This document shows positions 58,336 to 64,000 of a stretch of DNA of 64,000 nucleotides, piece by piece (the stretch's first letter is position 1; every line of letters starts with the position of its first letter). The stretch is from Quercus robur. Its lineage: Eukaryota; Streptophyta; Magnoliopsida; Fagales; Fagaceae. A program made the translations under genes and the position numbers. The notes below the pieces were generated by a model. The model was not told where the DNA came from, made no database searches, and worked only from the letters and a program-made list of their open reading frames with translations. The stretch spans positions 51,789,501 to 51,853,500 of the forward strand of contig NC_065539.1 of NCBI RefSeq assembly GCF_932294415.1, in the 5' to 3' direction.

Positions 58336-58346
58336 GAGAGAGAGAG
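58296..58346. repeat. (GA)n microsatellite in the 5' leader of the thermospermine synthase gene
   Basis: About 20 GA units with two GT interruptions, i.e. (CT)n on the transcribed strand, 36-86 bp before the start codon. CT-rich leaders are common in plant genes and can be length-variable. Confidence 0.85.
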
Positions 58347-58387
58347 TGAGAGCTAAGTGATGAGGAGAATAGAGGGCTTGGTACAGA

Positions 58388-58395
58388 ATATAAAT
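58388..58395 (-). promoter_or_regulatory. TATA box of the thermospermine synthase gene
   Basis: The minus strand reads CCCATTTATATTCTG here, about 130 bp before the start codon. Best TATA candidate in the region. Confidence 0.45.
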
Positions 58396-59391
58396 GGGAG
58401 GGCAGTAGGGAAAGAAATGAAAAGGACTATGATTTGTGCTATGGATGAGTAGAGATATTTATCGGAGTGGGTGTACTCGAGAGTGTAAAAGAAACACAAT
58501 ATCCTCATGGATTTTCGGGACAGAGTGCGTGGTTTCTAAGGTTGATTTCTTCGCGTGGTTGTATCCATATTGTCTTCAATCTCTTTTATCCAAAATATTC
58601 ATTATATTGGACATACGTGATGATCTTTGCCATGTGCATGCGCAGCCATGAGTATGATAAAACGAACGAAGTGATTTTTACGTGTATGATGTGGCAAGGG
58701 CTAAAGATTGTGTAAAAAGTAAAAACTTAGCTAAAAGAAAAATAATTTGTAGCTAGGGACCAATGTACTATTGAATTAATTGAACCTTTGTGAATATTAC
58801 AATGGGAGCATTTGACACGTGGCATGTTAATGTGATGGCATACATAGATAAAGCTAGCGTGGATGATGATGACCATTGTAGGTAAAAAAAGAAGAAGTAA
58901 TGTTAGGGATATTACAAATTTTATTATTTATAATTGATGTTTTGACTTGATGATAAAGAATAATTATTATGGAGCAAATATCATAAATTAAAATTTTATC
59001 TTATCTATCTATATAAAAAAATCTAACTAAAAAATTTATTTATTATATGTTATTGATGTGGTACCAATCACATTTATTGTCATGTCAGTTTGCAAATTTT
59101 TTAGATTAAAATTAGTAGTACCTTTAAGTGGTTTGCAAGTTTTATATACTAAATTTACCATACCTTTAAGAATAGTGAAATCTTCTATCTCACTTTTATT
59201 GTTCTAATTTATGTTCAACCTATTGTAGTATATCATATGTTTGATTTTTTTTTTAAAAATATTTTGTAAGGAAAGAATAAAAAAGATATATGAAAAGTTA
59301 TTATTGGGGGAATATAAAGTGAAACACTCAAAATGGGACAAATGATATTTATTCATACCTTTAACATTTTTTATAATTAGATTCTAGTTAG
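58396..59391. other. Thermospermine synthase upstream region and AT-rich DNA
   Basis: No gene recognised. The GC-moderate stretch up to about 58700 is probably promoter; beyond that it is AT-rich. Confidence 0.4.
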
Positions 59392-59530
59392 CTTAATTAG
59401 TAAAGTCTATAATGGTTGAATAAGAGATCTGGAGTTCAGTCTTTGCTTACACCAAAAACCGACTGATATCTTAGTTTGATAATAAAAAGTTATTAGTAAA
59501 AGCAGACGTTATATATATTGAAATTCTCTA
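59392..59530 (+). mobile_element. tRNA-derived SINE (family 2), copy 4, degenerate
   Basis: Forward-strand relative of the copies at 17.0, 17.5 and 20.6 kb: TTAGCTTAATTAGTAAAGTC (A-box side), GGAGTTCAGTCTTTGC (B-box side), ACACCAAAAACCGACTGAT, then an A-run. Many substitutions and no clear target duplication, so old. Confidence 0.7.
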
Positions 59531-61561
59531 TAAAAAAAAAATTTCATAATAATTAAAAAAAAAAAAAAAGAATTCCTAATACCACTCTCATTGTTTTATT
59601 TTATATTCTACCAATTGCAATCCGTATCTTATAAAGTTCTAAAGTATCAAAAGTTTAAAATAGAAAAATATTTAGATACACCACATCATCCTGTAGTTGT
59701 AGAGCGCATAAAGTAGAGCATGGGATATGAATTTTTATTTAGTTAATTAGAGTGGTAGAAAAGGTTAAAGGATGATGATTGATAGGCTGACAATTACCGA
59801 AAATTTTGGTTATTATTCTTTTCTTCAGGAATGTGTGCAAATCTTGGTTGGAGAGAGAGAAGACGAAGAAGTGAAGAGCGTGCAGTGGAAATCATCATCA
59901 TATTCTCTTTGTTGCCTCAAAAGATTGAGGAAGAGCGTGCTATGCCAGGCGCACTCATAATCACCATCACAAACCAAAGGCATCAATATCCTCTCTAAGT
60001 CTCTATCCCCACCATGCCCTGAAAAAAAATCCAGGAGAAAAAAAAACACCACTAAGACTGTAGAGTTCACCATTTTGATCATGCTTATTCCACGTGTCAC
60101 GACATGTTCACATCTTGTAAATCCACTTTGTGGGTCTAGTGGGACCCCAAATGTCACGTTTCAAACAATATGATGTAATTTTGGCATCAGCATGATGTGC
60201 ATATTTTGGACCATTGGTAGACAAGGAGGGTTCATTAGAGAATTCGAGTGGGTGTGTTTGTTCTTGAATCTTTTTCTTCATGCACGCCAACTATGAATAC
60301 AAAGAAAAAAAAATCAATCCTTTGTAGGGTTTCAGGGGTTATCATGAATTGGAAAGTTATCATGTTACCGAAGGGTCTTAAAGCCAATCCTCTTTCATTT
60401 GCTTCACTGTTCTGTTCCCCCTTCTTCTTTTACTTCCCTCTGTTCCCCTCTTCATGACCTGTAGAAATCATTACAAATGGCAATGTTTTAGCCACCATCT
60501 GATATAACATAACATAAAATATGATTGGTATGTTCCACTACTTGATGCTTTTTTAAAGCTATTTGTATCTGTCTGTTTGGATTAACCTTCTTTTTTTTCT
60601 TTTTCTTTTTTTCCTTTCTCCTAGTTTATTTGTTTATGTATAATTTTTAATATATATATATATATATATATATTTGAAGTACATTGATAATTTTTTAGCT
60701 TTTAGCAAATAAATAATTAAACTTTTGAGTTTTGAATAAAAAGCTAATGCAAATCCAGGCTTAGATTTTGTAGATGTATACTGACACATATTAATTTTCT
60801 CTTGTCCTCCTTTATTTTGTTACAACCTTCATAGTTTCTCATTTTATTTGAAACAAATTAATCCAACTGATAGTTCCTTTTGCATTCTATGCACAAAATA
60901 AACCTGTTTGCTCGCACTAATAAACACCATGTTTTCAATTTTCTCTTGGGGAAGTTTCACAAACTTTGTTCAGTTTGTGAACATAAAGCCAGACTTGAAA
61001 GAAGTTTGAGGCTTTTCTTCAAATACGAATGTATAAGTTAACTTGGGAAATTTTGCAACCTATACCTAAGATTATTAATTTGTTATTGTTATTATTATTT
61101 TAAAATTTAAGAGTATATACCTAAGATTCATTACAAAATCAAACTTACACCGGCTGTATACCTAACTTCACATGCAACTACACATCTTTAACTTTAAGAA
61201 TATTTAGACCTAACTTTCCTTTCTCATAAATCCGAATTTATTCAACCTAAAAAGGTATAAGCATAAAGAAAGTGCATAGCCACTGTCAGCCAATGAGACT
61301 ATTAGTCAATGGTAGGGTGAGTAAAAATCCTTTTCCTCAATGTGGGTACTCCACTCAATGCTTCACTGACCGCAATCTCTTACATATTTATGTTTATTCT
61401 TATAAAGCATAAATAAATAGAATATATGATAATATTGTAATGGATAGAGTATAAAGTGAAACTGTTTCACCAATTACAATCTCTTACATATTTATGTTTA
61501 TTCTTATAAAGCATAAATAAATAGAATATATTGCAATATTGTTTTTTTATTTATTTTTTTT
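59531..61561. other. Intergenic DNA with a tandem repeat near its right end
   Basis: Contains the doubtful small ORF at 59825-60082, a (TA)n run at about 60650-60673, and a direct repeat: AATCTCTTACATATTTATG followed by TTCTTATAAAGCATAAATAA occurs at about 61374 and 61481. No other gene seen. Confidence 0.45.
59825..60082 (-). CDS. Hypothetical small secreted peptide (about 85 aa), doubtful
   Basis: The frame is open from 60157, but the ATG at 60082 gives MIKMVNSTVLVVFFFLLDFF followed by SGHGG, which looks like a cleavable signal peptide. The rest (DRDLERILMPLVCDGDYECA to SSLSPTKICTHS) has four Cys and no family I know. The frame does not overlap another gene. Nothing confirms transcription; a chance ORF is quite possible. 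Confidence 0.22.
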   Translation of the reverse strand: MIKMVNSTVLVVFFFLLDFFSGHGGDRDLERILMPLVCDGDYECAWHSTLFLNLLRQQREYDDDFHCTLFTSSSSLSPTKICTHS

Positions 61562-61711
61562 TAAAATTTTTTTATACAAGATATAATTTCTACTCTCATC
61601 TAATCTAAACGTATATGTGTGTGAAACTCCCTCCTGGAGACTTGAACCCTGACTCTTGCCCCTCACATCTCACAAGCACTTATACTTGTAGAATGACCAT
61701 TGTACCAAGGG
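61562..61711 (-). mobile_element. tRNA-derived SINE (family 1), copy 3
   Basis: Reverse-strand copy of the SINE at 11248. On the minus strand: CCCTTGGTACAATGGTCATT (A-box region), AAGTGCTTGTGAGATGTGAG, GGGTTCAAGTCTCC (good B-box) and GGGAGTTTCACACACATATA, ending in an A-rich tail (T-rich on + before 61575). Confidence 0.8.
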
Positions 61712-63559
61712 TATAAAGTGAAACTCTCTCTCTCTCTCTCACATATGTGGTGAATCCCTTATAGAAATTTGGAAAAAAAAAATAGAATACATGCGGTAGA
61801 AAATGGTTTGTGGAGCATGAAATTCAGTATTTAGAGGGAGAGTTAGAAGATTTGGAATCCTAGTTTTAATTATATACACCTAACTAATTGACACACTTTC
61901 TTAGCAAAAAAAAAAAAAAAAAAAAAGAAAAAAAAAAGAAAAAGAAAAGAAGAGAGGCATTCATGACAGACAAACTATCTATCCTAATAGTTTTTAAAAT
62001 GACAGATTTAAATTGATGGGGGTTCCAATCTTACTAATTTAAAATGATGATAGTAAATTACTAAATTGTAATGGTAGAAATAATGATTTGTTAATGGTGG
62101 TGGTATGGAGTTTTGATGTTTAAATTTTAATAGTAGTGGTGGAGGCAACACTGGGTTATTGGGAGCAGAAGTGACAGTAGTGACGGTGGTAACACCGCCA
62201 GCAACGAGTCAGGTTGATATGGCTTCAGCTATTATGGTGACAACAATGGTGGTGACATGATGAAGCGTAAGGCTGATGAATGTATATATGAAAATGATAA
62301 TGTTTGTACAATTTGTCAAATGCCAAATTAATTATCATCAATGGGATTTAATTCATCAGGAAGTTTGAAATTTCACAGGAAATTTTGAGATATCTCTTTT
62401 GTTTACCCAAATGAAACTAGTATTGACAATCCTCAAATTACAACTTTTAAGTAAGATCTCGTGTCAAAACTTCTCATCTAAAACATACCTTTGTTATCAT
62501 ACCTAAATACCTAATGTCTATAGCTAGTTGCATAATTTATAATCCAAACGCATCAAATTCATTCTCAAAACTAATATTTGTTGATAGTATAACAGTTGCA
62601 GCCAAATTTACACCTAACTTAGACTACCTTATATGGTACACGTCAAAGCTTCATCTAACTGATAGACTCACAATCCAAAACACTGAATAATGCAAGATAT
62701 GCTTATAAATGCATTTATCAAAAAAAATTGACGAATCAAAAGTTATGTAAAAAGAATAAACTAATATTTATAGTAGTTTTCAAGGTCGTGGCCCCTTTTA
62801 TTGCACATACATTTGATGAATATGAGGAAAAGGTATTTGGTATCATTGGGATATATTAAACCACCTATTACACAAGAATGGATAGTGTGAGCTAGACTTT
62901 CTCTTATGTGGGAGGAGTGTGATATTGGCATTAGATTGGTAAAGGCAAAATATGCATTGTGGAACCTCAAGGGTTTTCTTATTAGGGAGTTAGGGACATT
63001 AAAAACAAATCCCATGTATAAGGTTTAGGTCCAGTGCCTAACCCTAGCTATTGTGTTATCATATAATCAAATCCACTGTCATAATACTAGGTCTTGTCTT
63101 GTCATCCCCTTGGCTTGCAATTCAAGGTGGTATTCTGTGTTTCGGTTGCATGTAGGTAAACTCACAAAATATGGGAAACTTTTTCTAGCAACTCTTACCC
63201 ATGAACTTTGCATCATCACATGACATTGTTTCTTCTAAATTTATCAATGCCAAATTTCTATTTATTCAACATGTGCTAATTTATTAGAAGTCGATCTTAT
63301 AGTTTTGTGGTATTGTTTGCTCTTCTTCTATATAAAGAGAATCACGGTACGAATTTCTTTCCCTACTTAAAATATTAATTGAACTATAAAAAAATTACAT
63401 GTACGCTAATTGAAAGGAATTATACATTCAAGCATTATTTATCCATAAAATTTTAATATGTTTACTAGAAAAAGAGAAGTGGGCTAAGCACAAAATTCTT
63501 TTAGAAGGATCCCCCTACAAAATATAAGGCCCAGTATGTGGGGTCCAAGTTCTTTGTAC
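61712..63559. other. AT-rich intergenic DNA
   Basis: A (CT)n run at about 61721-61741, an A-rich run at about 61905-61950, and a GGTGGT-type trinucleotide-like stretch at 62095-62260. No gene recognised. Confidence 0.45.
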
Positions 63560-64000
63560 TCTTTTTAGGGTTGTCCAACTACCACCCAACAAAACTGATC
63601 CGACCTAATCTAATCCGAGACACCTTAGGTTGGTAGATTGGAATTTTATTACGAGTCTCGAGATTTGATAGTTTTTCAATCCTATCTAATCAATTTTGAC
63701 TCAATATCTATATAAATATATTTTATTAGCCTTATTTAATTTTGTTAGTTTAATTTATTTTGTTGTTTTGGGAATTATTTTTATTGAGTTCAAAACTTTG
63801 GAATATAATTGAAACATTTTCTGTGAATTGTAATCATTTATTAAAAAAAGTGTTGAAATTAAGAATTGATGAAAGTCCAAGTTTTTATAAGGGATGAAAC
63901 ATAAGCCCAATCTACACATATGATGGGTTGACAATTTTTCAATCCAACAAGGTTAGGTTGGTTTGAAAAAACCCAATCTCTTGCACATTTCTACTCTTTT
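63560..64000. repeat. Dispersed repeat related to 35200-35540
   Basis: Shares order and words with the earlier copy: GGTTGGTAG, TTTTTCAAnCC, TGAATTGTAATCATTTATT and AATTGATGAAAGTCC. Probably part of a larger retroelement cut by the window edge. Non-coding here. Confidence 0.5.

Noticed and set aside
62761..63015. 84-codon minus-strand frame MGFVFNVPNSLIRK...
   Set aside because: No domain, no promoter features, AT-rich surroundings; a chance ORF.

Overview
This window is nuclear DNA of a woody-type eudicot. It is AT-rich, has short plant introns, and contains a nuclear photosystem I gene with a chloroplast transit peptide. Plant L1-type LINEs, tRNA-derived SINEs, MITEs and miniature LTR elements fill most of the rest. 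I lean towards a Fagales-like tree from the general look of the repeats, but that is recollection rather than proof.

Four host genes can be read. (1) A 9-lipoxygenase lies on + at 2058-5741: exons 2 to 9 are intact and in phase, and exon 1 is not visible, so it probably lies left of the window. (2) An intronless psaD, the photosystem I subunit D precursor, is on + at 12143-12736. (3) A HAD-superfamily phosphatase of the plant pyrimidine-5'-nucleotidase / suppressor-of-disruption-of-TFIIS-like type is on - at 24418-21598, with 8 exons and 266 aa. (4) A thermospermine synthase of the ACAULIS5 type is on - at 58260-54958, with 10 exons and 337 aa. They belong to unrelated processes (oxylipins, photosynthesis, nucleotide or phosphate metabolism, vascular polyamine signalling) and show no sign of joint regulation.

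Between them, from left to right: a LINE 3' scrap (5.9 kb); a solo LTR (7.7-7.9 kb); a 1.44-kb PIF/Harbinger-like element carrying a captured Sec61-beta-like fragment (8.3-9.7 kb); a SINE with a perfect 16-bp target duplication (11.2 kb); a LINE fragment and a Mutator-like inverted-repeat element, with a 228-bp tandem duplication bridging them (13.7-16.7 kb); SINEs (17.0, 17.5 and 20.6 kb); a 1.84-kb internally deleted LINE that keeps both ends and one open 429-aa frame (18.5-20.3 kb); a full-length decayed L1 LINE (24.9-30.6 kb); a hAT-like element (30.9-32.0 kb); a compound TAA-flanked foldback element (32.5-34.8 kb); a SINE with a gag-only LTR retrotransposon nested in it (36.7-38.4 kb); and a copia-type LTR with a gag remnant (38.4-40.25 kb).

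From 40.3 to 54.6 kb lies one large tandem segmental duplication (two copies of about 7 kb). It is decorated with foldback hairpins, a probable solo LTR, a miniature LTR element and a CACTA terminus. Because the two copies can be compared, several insertions have an empty-site control.

The most unusual signal is a set of at least twelve 'micro-retroinsertions': 12-31 bp inserts made of little more than an oligo-A (or oligo-T) tail plus 4-10 nt, each flanked by a 12-18 bp target-site duplication. Their tails resemble the 3' ends of the larger LINEs in the same window, and three of them have an empty site in the other duplication copy.
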